NCBI GenBank assembly: GCA_029226955.1 | Contig: JAQXZA010000050.1 | Span: 1 to 58,198, forward strand | Reading direction: 5' to 3' | Origin: Clostridia bacterium | GTDB lineage: Bacteria; Bacillota; Clostridia; Oscillospirales; Acutalibacteraceae | DNA: 58,198 bases | Shown here: piece by piece, positions 35,382 through 43,769 of the stretch | How the letters are laid out: each line of letters begins with the position of its first letter | Position numbering within the stretch: the first letter of the stretch is position 1 | Position numbers and translations under genes: made by a program | The notes under the pieces: generated by a model | Databases searched by the model: none | Seen by the model: the letters and a program-made list of their open reading frames with translations, nothing else | What the model was told of the DNA's origin: nothing

Positions 35382-35417
35382 AATAATTACGCATTACGCA
35401 TTACGAATTACGCATTA
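35382..35417 (-). repeat. TAATGCG-type heptamer repeat, copy A2
   Basis: On the minus strand: TAATGCG, TAATTCG, TAATGCG, TAATGCG, TAATTATT. Identical over the whole unit array to copy A3 at 41.57 kb. Its first TAA is the spoIIIAB stop codon. It lies inside the spoIIIA operon, between AB and AC. Confidence 0.92.
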
Positions 35418-35927
35418 GTATATTATCAGTACTATGACTATTCCGCAAAACATTCCGACTATGCGGTAGATTTTGCATTTGGAGGAAAATTCCTGTCTTG
35501 CCTTTTCAAGACGCTCTGAAACAAGTGCCGTGTGAAGTTCGGTTTTTGTAACTTCTCCGTCAATATCACTTATGCCGAATGTGTCGCCGAATGAATATAA
35601 AAGCGGCTTGTCCGATAATGCAAACAGCTTTTTTTCGTATGCGGAATTTACTGCTTTGTGCCACGAGTCCTGAAATGTACAGCCGTTTGAAAGATATTCT
35701 GTACATTCACTCAGCATAGGCGAAACGAGCGGAACAGAACCGACTGACAATAATATTTCTTTTGCTGACATAGCGTTATAGCTTATCATTGTTTTTGCCT
35801 GAGTAAGAAACATAATATACTGTTCAAGAAAACGAACCCTGTTTTTTAATACTCTTGACGCATAAAGTCCGCATAATGTTCCGCTTATGATAACAGTTAT
35901 GCCGCCGAAAAATTTCAGAAATTCCAT
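35415..35927 (-). CDS. spoIIIAB: Stage III sporulation protein AB
   Basis: 170 residues from ATG 35927 (conserved start MEFLKFFGGITVIISGTLCGLYA; an upstream in-frame ATG lies inside spoIIIAA). N- and C-terminal membrane segments flank a helical domain, the T2SS GspF-like arrangement. It is thought to recruit the ATPase SpoIIIAA to the membrane. The final residues IVLIIY are followed by a stop contributed by the A2 repeat. Confidence 0.9.
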   Translation of the reverse strand: MEFLKFFGGITVIISGTLCGLYASRVLKNRVRFLEQYIMFLTQAKTMISYNAMSAKEILLSVGSVPLVSPMLSECTEYLSNGCTFQDSWHKAVNSAYEKKLFALSDKPLLYSFGDTFGISDIDGEVTKTELHTALVSERLEKARQEFSSKCKIYRIVGMFCGIVIVLIIY

Positions 35928-35943
35928 TTGTCTGTCCCCCTTT

Positions 35944-36876
35944 TCAGACTGTAATAATCTGTGAAATTTTACACGGTCTGTCGGCGGATTCAAGTATAAT
36001 TATTGTTCTGAATGCTTGTGTTGAAAGTAATTTTTCGGTCTGACTTCTTTTCATAAGTTCTGTGTATGACGGTGCGTGAATTGTTGCGATTATCACCGCT
36101 CCGGCATTAAATCCCTGTGATATTGCTTTTACATCTTCATCTGTGCCGACCTCGTCGCATATTATAACCTGTGGCGACAAGGCTCTTATTGACTGCATTA
36201 TGCCCTCGCCTTTCGGGTAGCCGTTGAGAATATCGCAAAGTCCCAAATCATTATACGCTATGCCGCCGAATGTTCCCGAAAGTTCACCTCTTTCATCTAT
36301 TACTGTTGTACGCATAATTCTGCACCCGATACCAAGAGATAATCTGTAAGCAAGGTCACGCAAAATTGTTGTCTTGCCGCTTGACGCTGAACCGGCTATG
36401 AGTATTCCGCTTTCAAGGGGACAAAGCCGCTGAATAATACTCTCTGAAACTCCGAAAATCTGACGTGCAATTCTGATATTAAGTGATGAAATATCATTCA
36501 CTGCCGAAACCTGTCCGTCTTTAAGCACCGCTGTTCCGCAAAGTCCTATGCGGTGTCCTCCACGAACCGTAATATATCCGTTTTTGATTTCGTTCTGGTG
36601 GCTGTAAACGGAATAACTGCATATAATTTTGAATGTATCGGATATATTACGCTGTGAAACTTTAAAAGCCTTGTCGCTGATTGAATAGAGTATCTGACCT
36701 TTTTCGGACACGAACATTGTTGTTGTGCCGTCCGAGAGTGCAAGCGGTTTTCCTGTTCTAAGACGTATTTCCTGTACTGTTGATTTTACTCTGTCGGGAA
36801 GAAGTGAAAGTACAGTGCCGACTTCTCCGCAAAGAATTTCCGTTGCCGAATTAAAACTTTTTATGCTGTCTGTCAT
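35944..36876 (-). CDS. spoIIIAA: Stage III sporulation protein AA (ATPase)
   Basis: 310 residues from ATG 36876 (AAAGGA nine bases upstream). Secretion-ATPase family: N-terminal domain, then Walker A IAGSASSGKTTILRDLA, Walker B VIICDEVGTDEDV and the Arg-rich RTTVIDERGELSG. It powers the SpoIIIA-SpoIIQ channel from the mother-cell cytoplasm. First gene of a complete AA-AH set, indicating a lineage able to make spores. In known species the operon is under sigma-E; I could not identify a convincing sigma-E promoter by eye. Confidence 0.95.
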   Translation of the reverse strand: MTDSIKSFNSATEILCGEVGTVLSLLPDRVKSTVQEIRLRTGKPLALSDGTTTMFVSEKGQILYSISDKAFKVSQRNISDTFKIICSYSVYSHQNEIKNGYITVRGGHRIGLCGTAVLKDGQVSAVNDISSLNIRIARQIFGVSESIIQRLCPLESGILIAGSASSGKTTILRDLAYRLSLGIGCRIMRTTVIDERGELSGTFGGIAYNDLGLCDILNGYPKGEGIMQSIRALSPQVIICDEVGTDEDVKAISQGFNAGAVIIATIHAPSYTELMKRSQTEKLLSTQAFRTIIILESADRPCKISQIITV

Positions 36877-36981
36877 TGCTGCCTGTCCTTTCGTTTTCTG
36901 ATATAAAATAGATATTGCATAAATCAGATTTTTAGAACCCGTAAGAATAAATAAACAAAAAATCATAATTAAATCGTTTTG

Positions 36982-37011
36982 TTGACACCCTGTATAGCTT
37001 AATGCTATAAT
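36982..37011 (+). promoter_or_regulatory. Promoter of the TPR-SUFU-DUF2185 gene
   Basis: TTGACA (36982-36987), 18-base spacer, TATAAT (37006-37011), 50 bases before the start codon; divergent from spoIIIAA. Confidence 0.75.
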
Positions 37012-37060
37012 TGAGAATATCAATCAAATGCTTTTAAGGAAATTTTATGAGGTACTGAAA

Positions 37061-38494
37061 ATGGACTATGAACTTCTTGAAGAAATTGAAGAACTTATGG
37101 TGAATGAAAAATATCAGGACGCTGTCAATGTGATAAACTCACTTGATGATGATGAAATGACTGTACAGCTTTCTATTCTTCTTGCACACGCATATTCCTG
37201 TCTTGAACAGAATCACACTGCCGTTGAAATTCTAAAAGATATTGCTGATGAAGTTGATGATGAGGATATTGCCTATCATTTTGAACTTGCAAGCTGTTAT
37301 TATGGTATGCACAAATATAATTCGGCTGTTACGGAAGCGGAAAAATGTCTTGATATTGATGAAGAATTTGTAGATGCGTGGCTGTTGCTGTGCTATATTT
37401 ATATGGATAAAAACGATGAAGAAAACTTTGAATATGCGTCAATGAAAGCAAAGGAAATTGATGCTGATGCCTGGGAAACATTCTTTGGTACAGACGGTGC
37501 TGACGATGAAATACCGATGTATTCAAAAAAAGAAATAAACTGTGTAATAAAGCATATAGAAAAATATTTCGGTAAGATTGATAAAATGTTAAAATCCGAT
37601 TTACAGATTTCAATGCCGATTATTACAGCCGTTATTGAACCGACAAAAGAAAAAAATTATTATACTCTCGTTACTGTCGGAATAGGTGCTTACAGAGAAA
37701 ACGTTCCACAGGAAATGAACGCTCTCAGACTCAACCGTGTTGAACTTGTGGCATATCTTCCGCCCGACTGGAATATTGACAGCAACGATATAAACGACAG
37801 TTGGGTAAACAAATATATGCAGTTGCTCGGAAATATGACATATTATGAGGACACGTGGCTCGGATTCGGTCATACGGTATCAAATGGAAAGCCTTTTGCG
37901 GATAATACGGATTTTAACGGCGTTATACTCGATAATCTGCACAATGTTGATATGAATGCCTCTGAATGTGAACTGCCTGACGGAGATATTGTAAATTTCT
38001 ATCAGTTCATACCGCTTTATGAAGAAGAAATGATGTATAAAATCAAAAACGACTGGGGTTATCTTCTTGCCCGTCTGCAAAAAAGCGAGGGCGAAAATTA
38101 TATCGGCATTATTGATATTAACCGTCCTAACGTATGCACCGATATGAAAGAGAAGAAATGGGCAATTCCTCGCAGCAGTATTGAAAATGTGCTTGAATGG
38201 AACGGTGCTGACGGCTGTTTTGCAACCGACAGAATTATGGTTGACAACAAAAAAGTAGGATATATGTACCGTGAAAAACCCGATAATGAATATGACAGCG
38301 GCTGGCGGTTTCTTGCCGGTGACGAGTCACAGGAATATATGGACAATCCCGAAAATGTCGGAATTTACAGCCTTAACACGTTGTGCAACTATGATATAGA
38401 TATAAATGATTATCTTGAATATCCTGTCGGCACTGCCTTTTACAGAGATAAAAACGGAAAATTTGTACAGGATAAAAACTTCCGCAAAAACTGA
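37061..38494 (+). CDS. TPR + SUFU-like + DUF2185 (Imm33-like) protein
   Basis: 477 residues from ATG 37061 (GAGG eight bases upstream). Three parts are visible. Residues about 1-140 are TPR-like helical repeats, very acidic (MVNEKYQDAVNVINSLDDDE, YNSAVTEAEKCLDIDEEFVDAWLLLCYIYM). Residues about 165-370 look like a suppressor-of-fused domain (YYTLVTVGIGAYRENVPQEMNALRLNRVELVAYLPPDW). Residues about 390-470 fit DUF2185, with CFATDRIMVDNKKVGYMYR and SGWRFLAGDESQEYMDNPEN. SUFU and DUF2185 domains are known as immunity modules of polymorphic toxin systems and as stand-alone cytosolic proteins. No toxin gene is adjacent, so function is open. No signal peptide. Confidence 0.75.
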   Translation: MDYELLEEIEELMVNEKYQDAVNVINSLDDDEMTVQLSILLAHAYSCLEQNHTAVEILKDIADEVDDEDIAYHFELASCYYGMHKYNSAVTEAEKCLDIDEEFVDAWLLLCYIYMDKNDEENFEYASMKAKEIDADAWETFFGTDGADDEIPMYSKKEINCVIKHIEKYFGKIDKMLKSDLQISMPIITAVIEPTKEKNYYTLVTVGIGAYRENVPQEMNALRLNRVELVAYLPPDWNIDSNDINDSWVNKYMQLLGNMTYYEDTWLGFGHTVSNGKPFADNTDFNGVILDNLHNVDMNASECELPDGDIVNFYQFIPLYEEEMMYKIKNDWGYLLARLQKSEGENYIGIIDINRPNVCTDMKEKKWAIPRSSIENVLEWNGADGCFATDRIMVDNKKVGYMYREKPDNEYDSGWRFLAGDESQEYMDNPENVGIYSLNTLCNYDIDINDYLEYPVGTAFYRDKNGKFVQDKNFRKN

Positions 38495-38508
38495 CGAGGT
38501 GTAAAATT

Positions 38509-39333
38509 TTGGATAAAACTCAGGCTGTCGAACACAGCATTATTACAAAATACAGAAAACCGCTTTTCAATAAGTTTATCGGTGCTGTCAAGGACTACGA
38601 ACTTATAAGCAAGGGCGACAAAATTGCCGTGTGTATTTCCGGCGGCAAGGATTCTATGCTGCTTGCAAAACTTATGCAGGAACTTTCAAGACACGGTGAT
38701 TATCCGTTTGATATGGAATTTATCGTTATGGACCCGGGATATAATCCTATCAACAGACAAAAAATAATTGACAATGCGGAAATTCTCGGAATACCGATAC
38801 ACATTTTTGACACTGATATTTTCGGCACTGTTGTAAATATAGAAAAAAATCCGTGTTATCTTTGTGCAAGAATGAGGCGTGGACATCTCTACAAACAGGC
38901 ACAGGAACTCGGCTGTAACAAAATTGCACTCGGACACCATTTTGACGACGTTATCGAAACAATACTTATGGGTATGCTTTACGGCGGTCAGATTCAGACA
39001 ATGATGCCACGCATAAAAAGTACGAATTTCGAGGGTATGGAACTTATAAGACCGATGTATTATATTCGTGAAAAGGATATTATTTCGTGGAAAAATTACA
39101 ACCGTCTTGAATTTTTGCAGTGTGCCTGTCGCTTTACCGAACAAAACGCTGCACTTGACGGCACGGGTACATCAAAACGTCAGGAAATTAAAAAACTTAT
39201 TCAGGATTTGAAAAAAGTCAATCCTCAGGTTGAAATGAATATTTTCAGAAGTGTTGAAAGAGTTAATCTCAGCACGATAATAAGTTATTTCAATGACGAG
39301 GAAGAACATCATTTTCTTGAAAAATTCAGATAA
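38509..39333 (+). CDS. TtcA-like PP-loop tRNA thiolation enzyme
   Basis: 274 residues from TTG 38509 (GAGGTG upstream). PP-loop ATPase motif CISGGKDSMLLAKLM, then the CxxC pair CYLCARMRRG, which in TtcA binds a [4Fe-4S] cluster, and GHHFDDVIETILMGMLYGG. A further Cys (LQCACRF) may be the third ligand. TtcA makes 2-thiocytidine at tRNA position 32; the clostridial homologues are annotated as TtcA-like and the exact product here is not certain. It starts 14 bases after the preceding gene. Confidence 0.85.
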   Translation: MDKTQAVEHSIITKYRKPLFNKFIGAVKDYELISKGDKIAVCISGGKDSMLLAKLMQELSRHGDYPFDMEFIVMDPGYNPINRQKIIDNAEILGIPIHIFDTDIFGTVVNIEKNPCYLCARMRRGHLYKQAQELGCNKIALGHHFDDVIETILMGMLYGGQIQTMMPRIKSTNFEGMELIRPMYYIREKDIISWKNYNRLEFLQCACRFTEQNAALDGTGTSKRQEIKKLIQDLKKVNPQVEMNIFRSVERVNLSTIISYFNDEEEHHFLEKFR

Positions 39334-39350
39334 AAGCGGCGGATTGTAAA

Positions 39351-40313
39351 ATGAAAAAAGACAAAAACAAACTGATGACAAATATATTTTTTGTTGCGGC
39401 AATAGCGGTATTTTGTACGCTTTTGTGGGGTACGGCTTTTCCTGTAATAAAAATCGGTTACGAACTTTTCCAAATAGAAACATCTGACATTCCGTCAAAA
39501 CTGATATTTGCCGGAGAAAGATTTGCACTTGCCGGACTGATTGTGCTGTTTATCGGACTTTTCGTAAACAGAAAGGCTCTTGCAATTCACAAAAAGGACA
39601 TTTTGCCTATATGCACACTCAGCCTGTTTCAGACATTTTTTCAGTATCTGCTGTTATATATCGGTCTTGTGAATGTAACAGGCACAAAATCATCAATTCT
39701 TACTTCTGTTGCAACATTCGGTTCAATTATTCTCTCGGCAATACTGTTTAAAAATGACAAACTCAGCATTAAAAAAATTATCGGCTGTGCTGTCGGAATT
39801 ATCGGCATTGTTGTTATGAATATCAATGGCGACATTGGCGGTTTTACGTTTGTGGGTGACGGACTTGTCATTCTGTCAAACCTTTCGGGTGCTGTCGGAA
39901 ATGTCGTAAGCAAGAAAATTTCAGGCAACAGAAACCCGATACAGATTTCAGGCTGGCAGCTTACTTTCGGCGGTTCTGCACTTATAATTGTCGGGGCGGC
40001 TTTCGGCGGTAAACTGACATTCTATAATTTTAACTGCATTATATGTCTTGTGTATCTTGCGGCTATGGCTGGAATTGCTTTTATGCTCTGGACAATGCTG
40101 TTGTTCTTCAATGATGTCAGTCGGGTTGCGGTGTTCAATTTGCTTATTCCCGTTTTCGGAACAATGTGGTCGGGAATTTTTCTCGGTGAAAATATATTTA
40201 CGCTTTCAAATATGCTTTCACTCCTGCTTGTCTGCTCGGGAATTTTCCTCGTAAACTTCAACTTAAAAAAAGGAGATAATAAAATTGAAAAAAATCACTC
40301 AGGTAATATCTAA
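39351..40313 (+). CDS. EamA/DMT-family transporter
   Basis: 320 residues with ten predicted membrane helices in two EamA halves. The first starts LLWGTAFPVIKIGYELF, and the second has LSNLSGAVGNVVSKKISG and FNLLIPVFGTMWSGIFLGE, the usual drug/metabolite transporter signatures. The substrate cannot be predicted. The 3' end overlaps the start of the HD gene by 29 bases. Confidence 0.88.
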   Translation: MKKDKNKLMTNIFFVAAIAVFCTLLWGTAFPVIKIGYELFQIETSDIPSKLIFAGERFALAGLIVLFIGLFVNRKALAIHKKDILPICTLSLFQTFFQYLLLYIGLVNVTGTKSSILTSVATFGSIILSAILFKNDKLSIKKIIGCAVGIIGIVVMNINGDIGGFTFVGDGLVILSNLSGAVGNVVSKKISGNRNPIQISGWQLTFGGSALIIVGAAFGGKLTFYNFNCIICLVYLAAMAGIAFMLWTMLLFFNDVSRVAVFNLLIPVFGTMWSGIFLGENIFTLSNMLSLLLVCSGIFLVNFNLKKGDNKIEKNHSGNI

Positions 40314-40782
40314 AATGATTAACTATTACAGCGGTGACCCGAAACGTGTAGGTCATTTTATGAAAGTCTATTCATTCGCAAAAACTATCGGTGAGGCTGA
40401 ACAGCTTGACGAAAAAACTCAGGAAATTCTTGAAATTGCCGCCGCAACGCACGACATAGGCATTAAAGTTTCCGAACACAAATACAACAGTTCCGCCGGA
40501 AAACATCAGGAACACGAAGGTCCGGCACTCGCTGAAAAAATGCTTGTTGAACTTGATGTTGAACGCAGCATTATTGACCGTGTAATGTTTCTTATTGCAC
40601 ATCATCATACATACGAAGATGTCAGCGGAATTGACTACCGTATTCTGATTGAGGCGGATTTTCTCGTAAATGCTTATGAGGACAATCTGTCAAAAGACGC
40701 AATAAAAAAAGCAAAAGACATTATCTTCCGCACAGAAACAGGAACAAAATTTCTCAACGATATTTTTTCTCTTGACGAGTGA
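40285..40782 (+). CDS. HD-domain phosphohydrolase
   Basis: 165 residues from TTG 40285 (AAAGGAG eight bases upstream, lying inside the transporter gene). HD-domain metal ligands: His24 in RVGHFMKVY, His56-Asp57 in AATHDIGI, and LIAHHHTYEDV, IEADFLVN. Small single-domain HD hydrolase of the type annotated as HD domain-containing protein; the nucleotide substrate is unknown. Confidence 0.82.
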   Translation: MKKITQVISKMINYYSGDPKRVGHFMKVYSFAKTIGEAEQLDEKTQEILEIAAATHDIGIKVSEHKYNSSAGKHQEHEGPALAEKMLVELDVERSIIDRVMFLIAHHHTYEDVSGIDYRILIEADFLVNAYEDNLSKDAIKKAKDIIFRTETGTKFLNDIFSLDE

Positions 40783-40802
40783 AAAACAAAGGAACATATA
40801 CT

Positions 40803-41576
40803 ATGATTAAAATTCCACTTGAAAACGCATATACTCTCAGAAATTTATTTGACAGCCTTACTGACAGTTGCACACTCAGTTGTTTTGAGGGACTTATGGG
40901 TACTGCTTATGTTGATGATGAATTAAACCCGAAATGTTGCGGTATTCATCTCGGTGAATACCTGTATATCGGCGGCAACTCTGAAAGCACTGATTTTTTA
41001 AAAGAAATTTTTGAATATTCAATCGAAAACAACATTACAATCGTGACTTTAAATGAGGATATTCAGACACTTGCAAAAAATCTTTACGGCGATAATTGCG
41101 AATTTACAACACGCTATCAGATGGACAGCAATATAAGTGCAGACAAAAATCATCTTCTGAACAACATAAAAAATCTTCCAAAGGAATATGACCTCGTAAA
41201 AATTGACAAACATATTTATAATCAATGCTTAAAGAATGACCATTTAAAATATTTTTGCGGAAATTTCAAAGATTATGATGATTTTTCTCAAAACGCTTTC
41301 GGCTATGCCGTACTGAAAAACGGTAACATCATAAGCGGAACTTCCTCATATTCCTATTACAGCAAAGGTTATGAAATTATTATTGCAACATTACCCGATT
41401 ACCGCCGACAAGGTCTGGCACTGATTTCAGCGTCAGCGTTCATACTTGACTGTCTTAACAAAGGAAAAATTCCGCACTGGGACGCAGCAAACACCCGTTC
41501 ACTTGCCCTCAGCCAAAAACTCGGCTACACCCTTTTTCGAGAATACAAAGGAATGAGAATAATGCGTAATTCGTAA
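40803..41576 (+). CDS. GNAT-family acetyltransferase
   Basis: 257 residues from ATG 40803 (AAAGGA nine bases upstream). C-terminal half is GNAT: acetyl-CoA loop ATLPDYRRQGLALISASAFILDC and the terminal strand region ANTRSLALSQKLGYTLFREY. The N-terminal half (about 1-130) resembles the GNAT_acetyltran (zwittermicin-resistance-like) group. The last residues IMRNS and stop come from heptamer repeat A3, so the natural terminus is altered. Acceptor unknown. Confidence 0.78.
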   Translation: MIKIPLENAYTLRNLFDSLTDSCTLSCFEGLMGTAYVDDELNPKCCGIHLGEYLYIGGNSESTDFLKEIFEYSIENNITIVTLNEDIQTLAKNLYGDNCEFTTRYQMDSNISADKNHLLNNIKNLPKEYDLVKIDKHIYNQCLKNDHLKYFCGNFKDYDDFSQNAFGYAVLKNGNIISGTSSYSYYSKGYEIIIATLPDYRRQGLALISASAFILDCLNKGKIPHWDAANTRSLALSQKLGYTLFREYKGMRIMRNS

Positions 41577-41597
41577 TGCGTAATGCGTAATTATTAT
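41560..41597 (+). repeat. TAATGCG-type heptamer repeat, copy A3
   Basis: TAATGCG, TAATTCG, TAATGCG, TAATGCG, TAATTATT. It overlaps the 3' end of the GNAT gene and provides the MRNS-stop ending, exactly as copy A1 does for tsaB. Confidence 0.92.
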
Positions 41598-41670
41598 GAC
41601 CGCCGCTGTGTTCGTTGATTTGTTGCAAAAATTATAATAAACTAAATTTGCGAAAACAGACTTACGGTTG

Positions 41671-41708
41671 ACATCAACTCCACACTCCACTCTCCACACT
41701 CCACTCTG
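41671..41708 (-). repeat. GAGTGGA/GTGTGGA heptamer repeat, copy B2
   Basis: On the minus strand: CA then GAGTGGA, GTGTGGA, GAGTGGA, GTGTGGA, ending GTTGATGT. It begins a few bases after the T-run of the clpX terminator. Confidence 0.9.
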
Positions 41709-41713
41709 ATAAA

Positions 41714-41762
41714 AAACTGCCCACAACAAAGTATTATAGCTCTGTTGTGGGCGATATTTTTT
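41714..41762 (-). terminator. Intrinsic terminator of clpX
   Basis: GCCCACAACA ... TGTTGTGGGC, with TTTTTT on the minus-strand exit and TATTTTTTG on the plus-strand exit, so it probably works both ways between converging genes. Confidence 0.85.
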
Positions 41763-41786
41763 GTTATTTAATTTAATTTGGAAAAA

Positions 41787-43103
41787 TCACGCCGGATTTT
41801 TCTTGGTTTTTTTCTTTGATGATGTTTTTTCTTCAACTACTGAACGGATTCTTTTAGCCTTTGAACGTTCAATTACAGGTTCAGCCTCTCCGTTTACAGC
41901 CGCAGATGTTATTGTTATCTTTGTGACTGTTTCGTCAGACGGAATTTCATACATCAGTTTTTTGAGGGTTTCCTCCATTATTGAACGAAGTCCTCTTGCA
42001 CCTGTGTGACGTTCAATAGCTTTCTTTGCTATTGCCTCTAATGCGTCGTCATCAAAGCAAAGTTCTACATCATCAAGTGCGAACAGCTTTGTGTACTGCT
42101 TTACAAGTGCGTCCTTAGGTTCTTTGAGAATACGGACAAGTGACTTTTCGTCAAGACCGTTAAGTGCTGTGATTACAGGAAGTCTGCCGACAAGTTCAGG
42201 TATAAGTCCGAATTTTACGAGGTCTTGCGGAATTACATCTGACATCCAGCTTGTTGTGTCGAGTTCAACTTTTGACTTGATGTCAGCATTGAATCCGAGT
42301 GCTGACGAGCCAAGACGTTTTTCAACAGTCTTTTCAAGTCCGTCAAATGCACCGCCGCATATAAAGAGTATATTTGATGTGTTAATCTGAATAAACTCTT
42401 GCTGAGGGTGTTTTCTTCCGCCCTGTGGAGGAACGTTTGATACAGTGCCTTCAAGAATTTTGAGAAGTGCCTGTTGTACGCCCTCACCGCTTACATCACG
42501 GGTAATGGACGGATTTTCTGACTTTCTTGCGATTTTGTCGATTTCGTCAACATAGATAATTCCACGTTCTGCACGGGCAATATCAAAATCAGCCGCCTGA
42601 ATAAGACGGAGGAGTATATTTTCAACATCTTCACCGACATAGCCTGCCTCTGTGAGCGTTGTTGCGTCAGCAATGGCAAACGGTACATCAAGAATGTGTG
42701 CAAGAGTCTGTGCAAGCAAGGTTTTGCCGACACCCGACGGACCGAGAAGAAGTACGTTACTCTTGTTGAGAGCAACGTCGTCCTCGTCGTGATAATTTAT
42801 TCTTTTGTAGTGATTGTACACTGCTACGGCAAGTGAAATTTTTGCATCGTCCTGTCCGATTACATATTCATCAAGCTTTGCTTTAATTTCCTGTGGCTTT
42901 GGCAGTTCGTTTAAGTCCTGAAAGAAGTTTTCGTTGAGTTCCTCCGGAAAATCAGCATTGTTTTTGAGTATAGTATTACAAAGCTGAACACATTCGTCAC
43001 AGATATATGCACCCGGACCCTGAATCATATGTCCGACTGCCTCCTGAGATTTTCCGCAAAAGGAACAACATATACTTCTTTTGCCTTCATCCTTGTTTGA
43101 CAT
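41787..43103 (-). CDS. clpX: ATP-dependent Clp protease ATP-binding subunit ClpX
   Basis: 438 residues. N-terminal C4 zinc-binding domain ([13 protein letters not shown] ... [10 protein letters not shown]), Walker [18 protein letters not shown], Walker [17 protein letters not shown], the sensor-2 region [11 protein letters not shown] and the ClpP-docking loop near the IGF-type position. Full length, with a Lys/Ser-rich tail. Unfolds substrates for ClpP. Transcribed with clpP (12 bases apart), after tig. Confidence 0.98.
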   Translation of the reverse strand: MSNKDEGKRSICCSFCGKSQEAVGHMIQGPGAYICDECVQLCNTILKNNADFPEELNENFFQDLNELPKPQEIKAKLDEYVIGQDDAKISLAVAVYNHYKRINYHDEDDVALNKSNVLLLGPSGVGKTLLAQTLAHILDVPFAIADATTLTEAGYVGEDVENILLRLIQAADFDIARAERGIIYVDEIDKIARKSENPSITRDVSGEGVQQALLKILEGTVSNVPPQGGRKHPQQEFIQINTSNILFICGGAFDGLEKTVEKRLGSSALGFNADIKSKVELDTTSWMSDVIPQDLVKFGLIPELVGRLPVITALNGLDEKSLVRILKEPKDALVKQYTKLFALDDVELCFDDDALEAIAKKAIERHTGARGLRSIMEETLKKLMYEIPSDETVTKITITSAAVNGEAEPVIERSKAKRIRSVVEEKTSSKKKTKKNPA

Positions 43104-43115
43104 TTACGCAACTCC

Positions 43116-43697
43116 TTATCGCTGTGTGATTACCTTATCGATAAGACCGTATTCAAGAGCCTCCTGAGCTGTCATAAAGTTATCACGCTCTGTGTCTTTT
43201 GCAATTACATCATAAGGCTGACCGGTTCTTTCGGAAAGAATTGTGTTGAGTTTTTTCTTTGTCTGAACAATATGATCAGCGTGAATCATAATATCAGTTG
43301 CCTGTCCCTGTGCACCGCCGCTTGGCTGGTGAATCATTATATCGCTGTTCGGAAGTGCATAACGCTTGCCCTTTGCACCGGCAGCAAGAAGAAATGCTCC
43401 CATACTTGCGGCCATACCCATACAAATTGTTGATACGTCGCATTTGATATACTGCATTGTATCAAAAATAGCCATACCGTCTGTTACCGAACCGCCCGGA
43501 CTGTTGATATAAAGGCTGATGTCCTTTGTTGCGTCCTGTCCTTCAAGATAAAGGAGCTGTGCAACTACAAGACTTGCGGAAACATTGTTTACTTCTTCGG
43601 TAAGCATAATGATTCTGTCATTGAGAAGTCTTGAATAGATGTCATAAGAGCGTTCGCCCCTGCTGGTTTGTTCTACTACATAAGGTACTAATGACAT
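43116..43697 (-). CDS. clpP: ATP-dependent Clp protease proteolytic subunit ClpP
   Basis: 193 residues. Catalytic Ser in [14 protein letters not shown], His in [16 protein letters not shown], Asp in [10 protein letters not shown]-terminal [22 protein letters not shown] is the processed canonical start. Order tig-clpP-clpX is the common bacterial one. Confidence 0.98.
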   Translation of the reverse strand: MSLVPYVVEQTSRGERSYDIYSRLLNDRIIMLTEEVNNVSASLVVAQLLYLEGQDATKDISLYINSPGGSVTDGMAIFDTMQYIKCDVSTICMGMAASMGAFLLAAGAKGKRYALPNSDIMIHQPSGGAQGQATDIMIHADHIVQTKKKLNTILSERTGQPYDVIAKDTERDNFMTAQEALEYGLIDKVITQR

Positions 43698-43769
43698 AAA
43701 AATTACCTCCGTTAATAAGCCGTAAATAAATCATAGACATAATTTATATGTTTTAAACGGTTTAAAAAA

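Noticed and set aside
37329-38346. Minus-strand frames of 65-95 codons within 37.3-38.4 kb
   Set aside because: Shadows of the TPR-SUFU-DUF2185 gene; no ribosome site or protein-like composition.
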